Notes: generated by a model from the sequence alone, not told the origin. A stretch of 64,000 nucleotides of DNA from Valencia hispanica (GCA_963556495.2 OY747704.1:9007501-9071500), one strand, 5' to 3'. Positions 21,200 to 33,557 are shown, numbered from the stretch's first letter. Numbers and translations: made by a program.

Positions 21200-24100
21200 C
21201 TAACTATAAGCTTTATCAAAAAGGAAAGTTTTAAGCCTGGCCTTAAAAGTAAAAAGAGTGTCTGCCTCACGGACTAAAGCTGGGAGCTGGTTCCACAGGA
21301 GAGGAGCCTGATAACTAAAAGATCTGCCTCCCATTCTACTTTTAGAAATCCTAGGAATTACAAGTAAACCTGCAGTCTGAGAGCGAAGGGCTCTGTTAGG
21401 AACATATGGAACAATTAGATCTCTGATGTATGATGGAGCTTGATTATTAAGGGCTTTGTATGTAAGAAGAAGGATCTTAAATACTATTCTGGATTTAACA
21501 GGGAGCCAATGAAGGGAAGCTAAAACAGGAGAAATGTGATCTCTCTTTTTAATATTCATCAGAACTCTTGCTGCCGCATTTTGGATCAACTAAAGGCTTT
21601 TAATGGCATTTTGTTGACTACCTGATAGTAAAGAATTACAGTAGTCCAGCCTTGAGGTAACAAATGCATGGACTAGTTTCTCAGCATCCCTCCTGGACAG
21701 GATGTTTCTAATTTTAGCAATATTCCGGAGGTGAAAGAAAGAAATCCTAGAAACCTGTTTAATATGGGATTTAAATGTCAAGTCTCGGTCAAAAATAACG
21801 CTGAGGTTCTTTACGTTATTACTGGGGGGCAATTTAATGCCATCCAGATGAAGTGATTGACTAATCAGTTTCTGTTTAAGAACTTCTGGTCCAAAGACAG
21901 CAACTTCTGTTTTGTCAGAATTTAAAAGCAAAAAGTTTAGGGTCATCCATGTTTTTATGTCTTCCAGACATGCCTGTAATCTACCTAACTGACTGGGTTC
22001 ATCAGGATTTATGGATAAATATAGTTGTGTATCATTGGCATAGCTGTGGAAATTTATCCCATGCTGTCTAATGATTCTACCAATTGGGAGCATATATATG
22101 GTGAACAGAATTGGTCCAAGCACAGAGCCCTGTGGAACTCCACAAGTAACTCTTGAGAGTGAAGAAGATTTATCATTTAGATGAACAAACTGGAATCTAT
22201 CAGACAAATATGATTTAAACCAGCCTAGTGCTGTTCCTTTGATCCCTGCAACATGTTCAAGCCTTTCTAAGAGAATATTATGATATTATGATGTGTCAAA
22301 AGCAGCACTGAGATCTAACACAACCAGAACAGACACAAGTCCATTATCTGAGGCCATGAGAATATCATTAGTAACCTTCACCAGTGCTGTTTCAGTGCTA
22401 TGATGAGCTCTAAAACCTGACTGAAACTCTTCAAACAGCTCGTTATTGTTTAAATGCTCACAGACTTGATTAGCAACAATTTTCTCAAGGACATTGGATA
22501 AGAAAGGAAGGTTAGATATAGGTCTGTAATTCACCAAGTCATCTTGATCAAGGGAAGGTTTCTTGAGTAAAGGTTTAATTACAGCTATTTTAAATTCCTG
22601 TGGTACGTATCCGTTTACTAAGGATAGATTCATCATATCCAAAATGGGGCCAGGAACCAAATTGAACACTTCTTTAAATAAGTTGGTTGGAATTGGGTCC
22701 AACATACAAGTTGAAGGTTTAGATGAGGCTAATATTTTTGATAATTCCGAAAGCTCGACTGAATCAAAACAGCCTAAGCACAACTGAGGATCTACAGTTC
22801 TTTCCGATACTGCCTCATTTACTGAGGAAGAAGTAATCATGTTTGGGAGGATGCCAATGATTTTATTTTTAATAGAATTAATTTTATTTACGAAGAATCC
22901 CATAAAATCATCACTGCTAAGAGCTGGGGGAATAGTTGGCTCAACAGAGCAATGACTCTGTGTAAGTTTGGCAACTGTACTAAAAAGAAACCTAGGATTG
23001 TTTTTATTCGCCTCTATTAATGATGAAAAATATGCTAGCTTCTAGCTTGTCGAAGGGTCTTTTTATACAACAGTAGACTGTTATACCAGGTTAAATAGGA
23101 ATCCTCTAGGTGTGTAGAGCGCCATTTTCTCTCCAACTTCCTAGTATTCTGCTTTAAAGTACGCAACTCTGCGTTGAACCAAGGAGTCAGCCTCCTATGG
23201 CTAGCCACTTTCTTTTTTAAGGGGGCTACACTATCTAATGCCAAACGCAATGAGGACGTAACGCTGTGAACCAGATCATCAATTTCTGAAGGGTTAGAGA
23301 TAGAATTGCTGCCATCCACTGTGTTACCCTGAGACACTAAGGAAAGTAAGAATGGAACAGATTCTTTAAAAATTGTTACAGCATTGTCTGATAAAGCTCT
23401 ACTATAATGAAATTTTCTTTCAGATTTAAAATGGTCAGTTAAAGTAAATTCAAAAGTTATTAAGAAGTGGTCAGACAGGACCGGGTTATGTGGGTGGACT
23501 GTTATTTCCTTACACTCAATACCGTATGTCAGTACAAGGTCCAAAGTGTGTTTGCCCGAGTGGGTCGATCCCTGTACTTTTTGAGTAAAGCCAATTGAGT
23601 CTAAAATAGCACTAAAGGCTGCATTTAGGCTATCACTTTCAGTATCCACATGAATATTAAAGTCCCCCACTATAATAACCCTATCAGTATTTAATAATAA
23701 ATCAGATAAAAAATGTGAGATCTGATCCAAGAATTGAGAGTAAGGGGCTGGTGGACGATACAAAACCACAAACAAAAATGGTCTTAATGTTTTGCAACTT
23801 GGATGAGGAAAATTAAGGGTTAGATGTTCAAAAGAACTGTAGCTATCAATTGGTCTGGGACTAATTAGTAAATCCGAACGAAAAATGGTTGCAACTCCTC
23901 CTACTCGCCCAGTATTTCTAGGAATGTGAAAATTTAAATGACTGGAAGGAGTTGACTCATTTATACTGACATAATCCTCCTGCTGCAACCAGGTTTCTGT
24001 GAGACAAAGGAAATCAAGGTGATTATCACAAATCAAGTCATTTACTAACAAAGTCTTTGAGGAGAGAGATCTTATGTTTAATAAACCACATTTAATAGAT

Positions 24101-24207
24101 TTATTTTTCTGTTCAGTCAAAGTTGTATTTATTTTTATGAGACTTCCATAATTTGCTTTTGTTGGCTTAACTTTTAATCCATTTAATTTTGGCCGTGGGC
24201 AAGACAC
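21200..24207 (-). pseudogene. LINE ORF2 (APE endonuclease and reverse transcriptase), broken
   Basis: 24207-23035 encodes the endonuclease: LLNIRSL, LTETWL, VGDFNIH and LSDHF are the N, E, D-N and DH active-site blocks. A frameshift at about 23035 joins it to 22903-22286 (reverse transcriptase start: [39 protein letters not shown]). An in-frame stop at about 22285 precedes 22207-21590 (GVPQGSVLGP). A single nonsense codon at 21590 precedes the C-terminal 129 aa. The catalytic YADD box reads YAND, so the second catalytic Asp position is changed to Asn. There are at least four independent lesions, so the copy is dead. Confidence 0.9.
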
Positions 24208-24300
24208 TGTTTCTATAGAGTAATGGGGGGGTAACAGTACAGAAGCAGCAGAGAGGTGGGTTAAACTACGACTCTGCTTCCTGGTCTGGACCCTTGGTTG

Positions 24301-25185
24301 TCAGTGTTTTGGAGGATTAATAAATTCGGCCATATTCCTAGAAAGAAGAGCTGCTCCATCCAAAGTGGGATGGATGCCGTCTCTCCGGATCAGACCAGGT
24401 TTTCCCCAAAATGTTCTCCAGTTATCAATGTAGCCCACATCATTTGCAGGACACCACCTAGACAACCATTGATGGAATGACAGCATGCGGCTAAACATGT
24501 CGTCACTGGTCCGATCAGGCAGGGGACCAGAAAAGATTACAGAGTCTGACATTGTTTTGGCAAACTTACACACCGAAGCAACACTAATTTTAGTGACCTC
24601 CGATTGGCGTAACCGGGTGTCATTACCGCCAGCGTGAATAACAATCTTACTGTATTTACGCTTATCTTTAGCCAGCAGTTTCAGGTAGGATTTGATGTCG
24701 CCCGATCTGGCCCCTGGGAAACATTTGACTATGGTCAATGGTGTCTCTAATGCCACGTTTCTGACTATGGAGCTGCCAATTACCAGGGTCGGTTTCTCAG
24801 CGGGTGTGTCGCTGAGCGGGGAAAATCTGTTAGAAACGCGGACCGGTTGGTGGTGGCCCGGGGGCTGGGTCCTAGAACTATGCTTCCTACGTACAGTCAC
24901 CCAACCAGCCTGGGGTCCCGGCTGCGCGGGCTCTACTGGAGGACAGCTAGGGGGTTCTATCCTTGTTGGCTCCGCGCTGGCTAATGGGCTTCGGCTATCT
25001 GCTGGTTTTTCAACAGCGCGGAGCCGTGCTTCTAATTCTGATACCCTCGCCTCCAAAGCTACAAAAATATTACATTTATTACAGTTACCATTATCACTAA
25101 AGGAGGCAGGGAAGTAACTGAACATCTGACAGAGAGAGCAAGAGAGAAGAGAAGAGTTAGAGACAGGAGAGAGAAGAGTAGCCAT
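24301..25185 (-). CDS. LINE ORF1 protein with SGNH/GDSL-esterase domain
   Basis: The 294-aa frame is complete. It has two CxxC pairs (C16/C19 and C35/C38), a short coiled coil (about residues 43-60), a Pro-rich linker, and an SGNH hydrolase domain from about residue 130. The catalytic blocks are IGSS (137-139, Ser), GGND (186-189) and DGIHP (269-273, Asp-His). Esterase-type ORF1 proteins are known in CR1/L2-group LINEs, where they are thought to bind RNA or membranes. No stop or frameshift is seen, unlike ORF2. The start is the ATG with no upstream in-frame alternative. Confidence 0.88.
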   Translation of the reverse strand: MATLLSPVSNSSLLSCSLCQMFSYFPASFSDNGNCNKCNIFVALEARVSELEARLRAVEKPADSRSPLASAEPTRIEPPSCPPVEPAQPGPQAGWVTVRRKHSSRTQPPGHHQPVRVSNRFSPLSDTPAEKPTLVIGSSIVRNVALETPLTIVKCFPGARSGDIKSYLKLLAKDKRKYSKIVIHAGGNDTRLRQSEVTKISVASVCKFAKTMSDSVIFSGPLPDRTSDDMFSRMLSFHQWLSRWCPANDVGYIDNWRTFWGKPGLIRRDGIHPTLDGAALLSRNMAEFINPPKH

Positions 25186-25476
25186 AGCCGCAATGAAGCT
25201 AAGCTAACTGAGCTAGCGAGACCTTAACACCCCAAGAAAAGCTGTGTGAAACACAATGAGTTCCCAAAACGTAAAGTACACCACCACAAAACGTGTGTTT
25301 TAGTGTGCTTGTGTGTTAAAATAACTTAGAAAGGCCTCAGCAGAGCGAAAATAAGATCAATTCAAGAGACTCTGAACACCAAACAGTTTACAGGGAGCGC
25401 AACAGTGACAACAGGAAATGACGCAATACGGCTTACCCCCGTCGAATCAGCTGGTAACACGATTAAAGCCTCTGTT

Positions 25477-25724
25477 GATGCACTGCAGTCCTTCAAGCAG
25501 CTGGTGGCCACACCAGATACTGACTGGTACTTTTAATTTTGAGCCTCCCTTCATTCAAGGACACATTATTCTATTTCTTTTAGTCACATGTCTGTGAAAC
25601 ATTTTTAGTTTATTTCTTATGGTGTTGACTCTTTTAGTGTTCATACAAATATTTACACACATTGAGTTTACTGAAAGTAAAAACAGTTGAAAGTCAGAGG
25701 ACGTTTCTTTTTTTGCCGATTTTA
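25477..25724 (+). mobile_element. Tc1 element A, right part
   Basis: It starts GATGCACTGCAGTCC ... AGCTGGTGGCCACACCAGAT, the transposase C-terminus and stop, and ends with the right terminal repeat GGACGTTTCTTTTTTTGCC. It is collinear with the left part ending at 18863; 6.6 kb of later insertions separate them. Confidence 0.9.
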
Positions 25725-25904
25725 TTTATGTAAAGCAACAAACAAAAAAGATCCAATGTGTGGAATCACTTGAGAGAAACTGTTCAATCTGGGAACATTT
25801 TTTGAAAAAAATGAAAAAGAAATTTAAGAAATTTTCAGATTTTCAGAACTAGTTCGATATTTCTGTTTGCAATGACTCGAGCAATGAAATAAGGACTTAT
25901 TTTT

Positions 25905-26290
25905 AGAGGCTAACCGTAAATACAGTAAGGTTGTTATTCAAGCTGGTGGTAATGACACTTGGTTACACCACTCGGAGGTCACTAAAATGAGTGTTGTTTC
26001 AGTGCGTTAGTTTGCCAAAACAATGTCAGACTCTAAATTTTTCTGGCCCCCTGCCCAATCTGACCTATTACAACGTGTTTAAACGCATGCTGTCAGTTAA
26101 ACCGATGGTGGTCTAGGTGGTGTCCTGCAAACGATGTGGGCTAGATTGATAACTAGGAAGCCTTTTGGGAAAAACGTGGTCTGATCCGGAGAGACGGCAT
26201 CCATCCCACTTTGGATGGAGCAGCTCTTCTTGCTAGGAATCTGGCCGGATTTATTAATCCTCCAAAACACTGACAATCAAGAGTCCAGAC
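25905..26290 (+). pseudogene. L2-like LINE ORF1 fragment, plus strand
   Basis: This is homologous to codons about 175-294 of the ORF1 at 24301-25185 but on the opposite strand: VVIQAGGNDT-like at 25930, and [18 protein letters not shown] at 26190-26245. Frameshifts are present. It continues after an insertion at 26707-26757 (the GAAGCAGTCG ... CTGTTACCC spacer before ORF2). Confidence 0.85.
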
Positions 26291-26706
26291 ATATTCAATT
26301 CAATTCAGTTTATTTATGTAGCACTTTAGATTCACAACACTGTGATGGACTGGCGACCTGTCCAGGGTGTACCCCGCCTCTCGTCCCGTGATTCCTGGAG
26401 ATAGGCACCAGCCCCCCACAACCCTGCATAGGATGGACGGGTACAGAAAATGGATGGATGGATGATTCACAACAAATGTCATCCCAACACACTTCACTAC
26501 AAAAGGTAATTTAAATTCAATCATACATACATTCCAATCAGTTTAAAAGTTTTCTATTTAAGGAATCCCAGCAGATTGCATCGAGTCATTTACTTGCAGT
26601 CGTGCCCCGTTGATCCAGAGTCCAAACACAGCAATCCCTCATACTGAACAAACATGTAGCGACAGTGGAGAGGAAAAAAACCCCTTTAACAGGAAGAAAC
26701 CTCCAG
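26291..26706 (-). mobile_element. 5'-truncated L2-like LINE 3' end inserted in another LINE copy
   Basis: The tail CAATTCAATTCAG (inverted) is at 26297 and 3' UTR homology runs to 26706. The host LINE fragment continues on both sides, with CCAG shared at the junctions (26284 and about 26705). It is itself interrupted by the RTE-like copy at 26340-26463. Confidence 0.8.
26340..26463 (+). mobile_element. RTE/Rex3-like LINE 3' end with 11-bp target duplication
   Basis: The block GATGGACTGGCGACCTGTCC ... AAATGGATGGATGGAT is the commonly seen fish RTE-type 3' end with a GGAT tail. It is flanked by GATTCACAACA at 26329-26339 and 26464-26474, a perfect 11-bp target site duplication. It is inserted in an L2-like 3' UTR. 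The open frames over it are not genes. Confidence 0.88.
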
Positions 26707-26763
26707 GAAGCAGTCGTAATTTAATCTCTTTGCAGCTTCTGTTCTGTTACCCAACCATTGCCC

Positions 26764-28013
26764 AGGGTGACCATATTTTGATTTAAAAAAAAGGAGGACA
26801 CCTGGCACAGTACTGAAACACTTTCAGGACCTGGCCAAGACTTTTGATTTTAACATATTTAAAGTGTGCATTCTCAATGTGGTTAGAAAAGATTAGTTAA
26901 ATAACAAACTTCATAAAGGTTTTCACAAGTAGAAAAATTATTTTATAATCTCTGGAAATAAATAGAAATATTTACTCTTGTGAATTAAAAAAGTTACCAG
27001 TGAAGAGATAGAAATTCTGTTAATGTTGTATGAGGGTTTAATTTTGTAGTGCATGTGGAAACACTTAGAAACCGTGAACAATCAAGAGGAATGTGGTACA
27101 TCCTGTGTGCCTTTTGTGAAGAAGCTGTGACCATTCTGTGAAGGAAGATCTATGTGGGAGGAGTTTCCTTTTTAACTCTTGTTTCAAATAAAAACCTTAT
27201 GCTGAGATAAAGCTGTGCTCAGTTACTAGAACTGAGTCCAGTGAACGACGTCTCACTGTTAAAATATATAATTGTTGTTTGTTGTTCTTATTGCTCCTTT
27301 TTACAGAAATGAATGAGCACGCGGGAAGGTGAAATGAGAGCTCAGAGAGCCCAGGGTCATAAATTAAATGTGTGTCTCTTCCTTTAAAATAGGCTTTAAA
27401 TTAGATTGAAAACACCTTCTCAACACCAGCAACAATAATAGTTTGCTTTTTAAATTGCACTGGACAAAAACCGAAAAAAAAATCTGAAATAATCTTCTGA
27501 GAAAACAAGTCTTTTCTTTTCACTATAATAAAAGTAAACAGTTGCAGATTCAAAAACACAATAAAAAAGTGCTTACTCTGTTTAGTTTGCATATTAATCC
27601 AACACAGTAAATTTATAGATTAACTCTCACTTTGCTCAGCCTTTTCATCGTTTGTGTCCATGTGATCTATGGGATATTTGCCACTTTTGTCACACACAGA
27701 AATACACATGCCAGCTATGTGAATGGTGCACTCCGCCACCCATTTGTTGCAACTGGACAGTATATCTTTTGTGGTTCATGCATGAAGCTTGTGGTTTGAC
27801 TTCTTGTAAACAGCAGTAACTTGGCGCAGAGCAGCGCTGCGCAATGCAGCATAACGCGGTGAGGTGCGGCACAACTTGGCCCACACCCCACTGTCTGTGC
27901 TGTCAATAAACGGATCAGAAACAGGCACTTAGACAGTAGCTCGGGAGGATGTCACATGAGTGAATGGCTGTCATTCTGCATGCATTACACCAGTCAGTTT
28001 AAGTATGGTCCTA
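26764..28013. other. hAT-like end at 26767, otherwise weakly recognised
   Basis: CAGGGTGACCATATTTTGAT ... GGAGGACACCTGG is the terminus of a common fish repeat. 27660-27750 (TTTGCCAC ... CACACAGAAATACACATGCC ... TTGCAAC) resembles 43160-43240, so both belong to one unnamed family. No exon is seen; the frames at 27401-27906 are unsupported. Confidence 0.4.
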
Positions 28014-28128
28014 CAGTGTTTCCCCTAGAAATTTTTGAAAATGTGGTGGGGGGGAGGGGGTGTTGAGACTGACCGGGGCTGCTGCACCGCGGATGTGTTT
28101 GCAAGGAGTTATGACACTTACCTCAACT
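28014..28128 (+). repeat. hAT-like repeat start
   Basis: CAGTGTTTCCCCTAGAAATT followed by a G-run is the typical terminus of a fish hAT-type repeat. It appears split by the MITE at 28129 and to resume at about 28818 (GTTTTATTATGAACATACC). Confidence 0.5.
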
Positions 28129-28817
28129 TAAAGCTGCAGTAGGTAACTCAGAGAGGGGAGCAGACTTTGCTTGAAAATTTAAACCCAAACAAGCTTCACA
28201 TCACTCCCCCTCCCTCTCCGATGCACTCAACCCCTGCCTCCAATGCCCTCCACCCTTCTTCGGCTGCGCTACTGCCAAAGATAATCAGCTGACGCGACTT
28301 AGAAAACAAACTTTCGTGAATATTTCCTAACAGTAAACCACATATGACAACATTAGCTGTGAGTGCACGGATGATCGCACACGCTGCAGAGGTTTACTGT
28401 AATACCACCCCCAAAAAACAAACAAAAACAAAACAAATATTAATCAAGCAAGGGTAATTACCTGTTAAGCAGAAACATTGCCAACTCGGAATCAGTTTTA
28501 AACGTAGCTCCCTCCACCTCTCAAAGGCTACGCCAATATTTACCCTTGTTTTATCTCGGGCTCGGTCAACTTCTTTCTTCTTAGCTTTTTTTGTCCGCCT
28601 CGGTCATCTTCTTTTTTGCGGAGCGAGGGGCGGGTCGCGGTGTTTGTGTGAGGAGTGATAGACAGATGTCAGACACTCCCTCAGACGCTGCTCTGGCTCT
28701 GATTGGGTGTTTTCTACCGGGCACGGTGGATTCTTGCAAATTGCAGCAGGGGCTGTAGGCGTGACCATTTGAGCTGCTTTTTTTAACAGATTACAAATCT
28801 CATTTCCTACTTTCAGG
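28129..28817. mobile_element. MITE with CTGCAGTAGGTAA-type termini
   Basis: Left TTAAAGCTGCAGTAGGTAAC and right TTTCCTACTTTCAG (inverted) mark a 0.69-kb non-autonomous element common in fish. The inner right part (GATTGGGTGTTTTCTACCGG, TTGCAAATTGCAGCAGGGGC) also fits that family. No transposase is present. Confidence 0.7.
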
Positions 28818-29900
28818 ACATATGGACAGTTTTAGGAAATATCACAAAAAGTTACTTTTATTCAAGCAACGTTTTATTATGAACATACCAATCTCACTTA
28901 ACTGCAGCAACAACAAAAATAAAGGGACATCTTCTCAGCTTAAACAGCATACAACAAAAATAGATCTAAAAAAAAGGTACATAACAGAATTGTTGACATT
29001 GTTAAATCCGGCATGACCCTAGTGTTCTTTTACCTGACTGGAGCGCTCTTCCTCAGATGCCTTTCGTTTTTTTGAAAAAATACTTGAGCAGGCTCATCTG
29101 AAATTGTAACTAATGACACAATACAATACAATAAAATGTGGCGCAAAAAACGTTTGTTACTGTGGCAACATTGTTTAAGCAAGTGTCAACTTCACTAGTC
29201 TATTTTAGTGCTACGGCTAGGGTTGCTAACTCCCAGCAAATAAAATAAGGAACCACCCCCCACCCTCCGCCTCATGATGCCTAATCGACGTAATCGACTT
29301 TTAATTTAATGCACGTGTAAACAAATGCACAGAAATCAAATATTTTTCTATAATAAAAATAGATTCAACATCTTTCTTTGACATAATTGCAGACTACACA
29401 GATGGTACCTTCCCAAAGGAAAAAAGTACTATAGCTCACTAGGGTATATATTAGACTCAATAATATTTACTATATAAGCAGACCTGCCAACCTTGTCAAA
29501 ATATTTTGTGTACCACTTGTGTTGTGCGGCTTTTTTTCAGACCTTTGAAACTCAATTGCTTTGTGCGCGCAATTTCCCCATTCACTGGCTAGAAATTGGT
29601 TATAAGAAAAACAATAAAACCCAAAATATTATATATATTCAATTCAAATGGTAATTTATATTTTATATTGCAATAGGTGTTTTTGTTTTCATGAATGTAA
29701 TAGTTACATTTGATTACAGCACATATGCACACATCACCGGGGCTAATTTATACACTACCTGCAGCTCCCTGGTGGCTTATGTCCACATCATAATTGCACA
29801 GTGTGCACAATGCATGATATGGAAGTTAAGAGGGTCGCAAGCATGACCACTGTTCTTGATATTTAATCAAAAACTTCTGGGGAACATGGACCCTCTTCTT
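28818..29900. other. hAT-like repeat debris
   Basis: 28818-29180 looks like the continuation of the hAT-like repeat begun at 28014. GGGTTGCTAACTCCCAGCAA at 29220 and GACCTGCCAACCTTG at 29483 resemble the starts of other fish hAT-type repeats. The remainder is AT-rich and unassigned. Confidence 0.4.
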
Positions 29901-29999
29901 TTTGGCAGGTCTGCTGCTGCCCATTCCCTCCCTGTCTTCCTATCCTTCATCTCCCATGGCACTGGTTGCAAAACTTGCTGCAAAAGATTTGTTGGCTAC

Positions 30000-32347
30000 A
30001 TGTTTAAACTGTATAAATAATCAGATTCCTCCTCCTGCATGTTGGAGTGGTTCTGTTGGGGGATTTTTTCTTCTTTTTTTCGGACGTTGGTTCCTTTGTT
30101 TTCTTGAGGAAAGATTACCTTTTTTGGACCTGTGTACTTTCTAGTTATTGGAGCTGTGAAGATGGAAGGATTTTTGCTGTTAATTTTTCACTTGTTGATT
30201 GCTTGTTATGATGGGTAACCATGGCAACACAGTGGTTTACAGCTGGGAGCAGCTGATTAACATTGCAAAAGCTGGAATAATACCTCAACTGAAGCCACAA
30301 ATCCCTGATGAGTTGAAAAGGAGGAGGCGTGGATGCAGAGCAGGAGCAAAAAGGAGACAGAGAAGGAGGAAGTTCAAAACATCTCTTCCATCAATCATAA
30401 TGGGCAACGTGAGATCACTGGCTAACAAGATGGATGAACTCCAAGCCCTTACAAGGACTCAGCCAGAGTATTGGGAATGCAGTGTTATGTGTTTCGCTGA
30501 GACGTGGCTGCAGGATCATATTCCGACTCAAACGTCTCTCTGTCAGGCTTCATGACTATACGAGCAAAAAGAGATCCAAAGCCAAATCAGGAAAAGAAAA
30601 GGAGGTGGAGTAGCAGTGCTCGTCAACAATAGATGGTGTCATCTAGGACAGGATACTGTGAAGTGTCGTCTCTGCAGCCCAGATATTTAACTCTCAGCAT
30701 TAAGTTGTTGTCCATATTATTTACCAAGAGAGTTCACCAGAGTTATTTTGCCAGTTGTTTACATTCCACCTTCAGCCGTTGCCGACAATGCATGTGATGT
30801 CATCAGTTCCGTTATTGCTAAGCTACAGACCCAGTACCCCAATGCATTTGTGGCAATATCTGGTGATTTTAATTATGCCTTGATTTCATCCACACTTCCA
30901 ACGTTTCAACAGTTTGTCAGCTGCTCCACAAGAGAAAAGAAGACCGTGGATTTGTTTTATCCAAAAGTAAAAGGATGCATACATGTCCAAACCAAGACCT
31001 CCTCTGGGACAGTCAGATCACAATCTTGCTTTTCTCTGCTCAGAATATAAACCACTTGTTCAGAGGCAACCTGTGACAAAAAGAACTGTGAGAAAATGGT
31101 CACATGAGCTGAAGAAACCCTGCAGGGCTGTTTTGAGACCACACATTGGATGACTCTTCGCCAAGCACATGGAGAGGACATCAATGCCATGACTGAGTAT
31201 GTGACTGACTATATAAACTTCTGTGTGGACAACATCATCTCCACCAGAACAGTGCAATGCTTCCCTAATAACAAACCCTGGATCACCAGTCCCCATTAAC
31301 TTAGGGAGAAAGGGAATTATTGAGGAGTATACAGAAACAACCTACGGTCAGGTTCAGACACAGTAAGAAGGCATACAGGAAGAAGCTGAAGAACAAACTA
31401 CAGAGGAACAATATCAGAGATGTCTGGTCAGGAATGAAAAAGACAGCACAGGAAGGATCAGTTCAGGAACTAGCTCAGCATCCTCCTATCCTGTCCCCAG
31501 TCAAACACACATCCCCTTCTGCTTCCACAAGTTTGACTTCAACCAAGTCAGGAGCTGCTGCTACCCCCTATGCCTCCCCCTCCCACTCGTCTGTCTCTAA
31601 AAGTCGGGTGTATCAGACATGGACAAGAAGTTGACTACAAAGAACTGGTGGACCGCTTTGTGACATGGTGTGGAAACACTCATCTTACATTGAATGTAAC
31701 AAAACAAAGGAGATGATTGTAGATTTCAGAAGAAACAGGGATAAGTTAAACACTGTTTCCATCATGGGAGAAGAAGTGGAGGTGGTTGAGGAGTATATAT
31801 ATAAATAAATAACTCGGAGTTCACCTTGACAACAGGCTGGTCTAGAGACAGAAGACAGAAGCAGTCTACAAGAAGGGACAGAGCAGACTGTACTTCTTGA
31901 GGAAGCTTAGGTCTTTCAAGGTTTGCAGCAAGATGCTGCAAATCTTCTACAAGTCTGTTGTGGAGAGTGTAATCTTCTCAGCCATCATCTGTTGGGGTAG
32001 CAGCATCAGAGCCAGGGACTTAAAAAGGCTCAAAAACCTAATTAAGTAGGCTTATTCTGTTCTTGGTACTACTGTGGAACTGCTGGAGATGATGATGGAA
32101 AGAAGGATTCTTCATAAAATACAAAATATTTATGGACAACCCTTAGCATCGTCTTCATCAGACTATCCTACAACAACAGAGTGTCTTCAGTCGGGGGCTT
32201 CTTCAGTTTTGCTGCAACACAGACCGCTACAGAAAATCTTTACTGCCCATAGGCATCATGATCTGTAACAACTCCTTAAAGAATTAGTAGGAGCTACAAC
32301 AACACTTAATTTCCCTCTGCGATCGATAAAGTATTTTTGAATTGAAT
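30000..32347 (+). mobile_element. Rex1-like LINE, internally deleted
   Basis: The start ATG at 30199/30208 follows a T-rich leader, and the 3' end ATAAAGTATTTTTGAATTGAA is at about 32345. Coding evidence: SIIMGNVRSLANKMDELQAL and CFAETWLQD (endonuclease, 30199-30555), VYIPPSA and SGDFNYA (30757-30880), then NKPWITS-like sequence at 31270, and C-terminal RT-thumb-like sequence from 31615 (VDFRRN, EYIYK, LRKLRSF). The RT core between about 31480 and 31610 is missing and several stops are present. Full-length relatives are about 3 kb or more. Confidence 0.85.
30199..31050 (+). pseudogene. Endonuclease domain of Rex1-like LINE
   Basis: Two frames (30199-30555 and 30748-31050) together hold the APE endonuclease. 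The first has NVRSL and ETWL, the second YIPPSA, SGDFNY and the TVDLFY block. A frameshift at about 30550 and a stop at about 30690 separate them. The final SDHN motif is altered (VRSQS). It is non-functional. Confidence 0.8.
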
Positions 32348-32349
32348 TT

Positions 32350-32741
32350 AATATCTGTTAGGGGTTGGACTAATATCCATGTTGTTGAATTTGGTCAGAT
32401 CACGCATGTGGAAATTAGAGCCAAACGTATTTTCATGGCGTGACAACATGCTTCGGGATGACGCCCACATGCTTTGACACAGCAGAAATCATTTGATAAC
32501 ATTGGATCCCCAATGCCTGAAGACTATCCTCACTCATTTTGAAGTTTGTAAATGAAAAGCTCTTGGAGGAGTTTGATCTAATACAAAGTATATAAATGGC
32601 ACAAAATGGTGGCTATGATCCAACACGACCAACTTCCTGTGGGGTTTCAACCATGGCTCCAAGAGACTTTTTTTGTCTCTTGACTTGTGGAGGAATTAGA
32701 CCATGCCCACTGGAAATTTGCAGAAATATATTTGAGAGATT
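32350..32741 (+). repeat. Large noncoding fish repeat (family Y), left part
   Basis: GGAAATTAGAGCCAAACGTA, GGCGTGACAACATGC, CTTGGAGGAGTTTGATC and ACCATGCCCACTGG recur at 35966-37045, 46675-46940 and, inverted, at 54908-57306. It is cut at 32741 by the inverted-repeat element and continues at 35966. Confidence 0.75.
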
Positions 32742-33520
32742 GGACTAATAACTATGGGTTCAATATCATGCCACAGAAGATTTGTGCGTGCAAAAAGATT
32801 TTGCATGTGTGCACAAACATTTTGCATGTGAAAAGATGGTTTTGAGTTGTATAAAACAAGCCATGCTTGTAAAAACAAATCTGATCCCGAAGAAACATTT
32901 TGTGGCTGTGCAAGAAACCTTTGTCTGCAGAAATATTATTTGCAAACATGTAGATCAGTTTTGTAGTTGTGTTTTTTTTTGTGTGTGTGCAAATTAAATT
33001 TGTACCCGTAAAAGTTACGCCATACAAAAAATCTGTACGAGTGAGACATCTCGGGCTCGTGTGCAACACTGCACCTACGAGCTCACAAAACAAAAACCTA
33101 CAACCACAAAACGTTTTTACGGAGTCAAATTCGTGCCACTAACGGCCAACCAGGAGACTGCATACTGGCGAGCCAAACAGCCAATGACAGATGACAACGT
33201 CTTTAGGGGGAAAAAGAAGAACAAGCTCCAAAAAGTTAGAAAAGTATTCACAGATTCGGCGTTTGCGGATAAATAACTTATCATCGGAGCATTGCTTTTA
33301 CAAAACCGACACATCAGTGCAATCACAGTAAGGTGGACTGCAAGCTACAATCGTATTTTACTCAAAACGAGCCGTCCTCCGCGCGGGGAGACTTGCATTT
33401 AGCCTCTATGCAGAGCCTGCTGGTGCGCGACTGCGCAGGGAACGTCTACAAATTGCAACACAGAAAAAATACGACAAAGAAATATTCAATTCCTTCACCT
33501 AGGACAGGTGTAGTGTGAAC

Positions 33521-33524
<4 letters not shown>

Positions 33525-33557
<33 letters not shown>
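33525..33557. repeat. AT microsatellite in the left foldback arm
   Basis: An uninterrupted AT run, mirrored by the TA run at 35150-35188 in the right arm. Confidence 0.9.

Larger units (their letters stand above)
20510..25476 (-). mobile_element. L2/CR1-like LINE, near full length
   Basis: The element is on the minus strand: 5' end at 25476 against Tc1 element A, ORF1 at 25185-24301, ORF2 at 24207-21200, 3' UTR at 21199-20510, and tail at 18891-18864 beyond the DD38E Tc1. Total LINE sequence is about 5.0 kb. The flanking GAT (18861-18863 and 25477-25479) may be a short target duplication. Sister fragments in the window: 25905-26757, 37385-38290, 38291-38545, 51660-52872 and 59664-60072. Confidence 0.92.
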
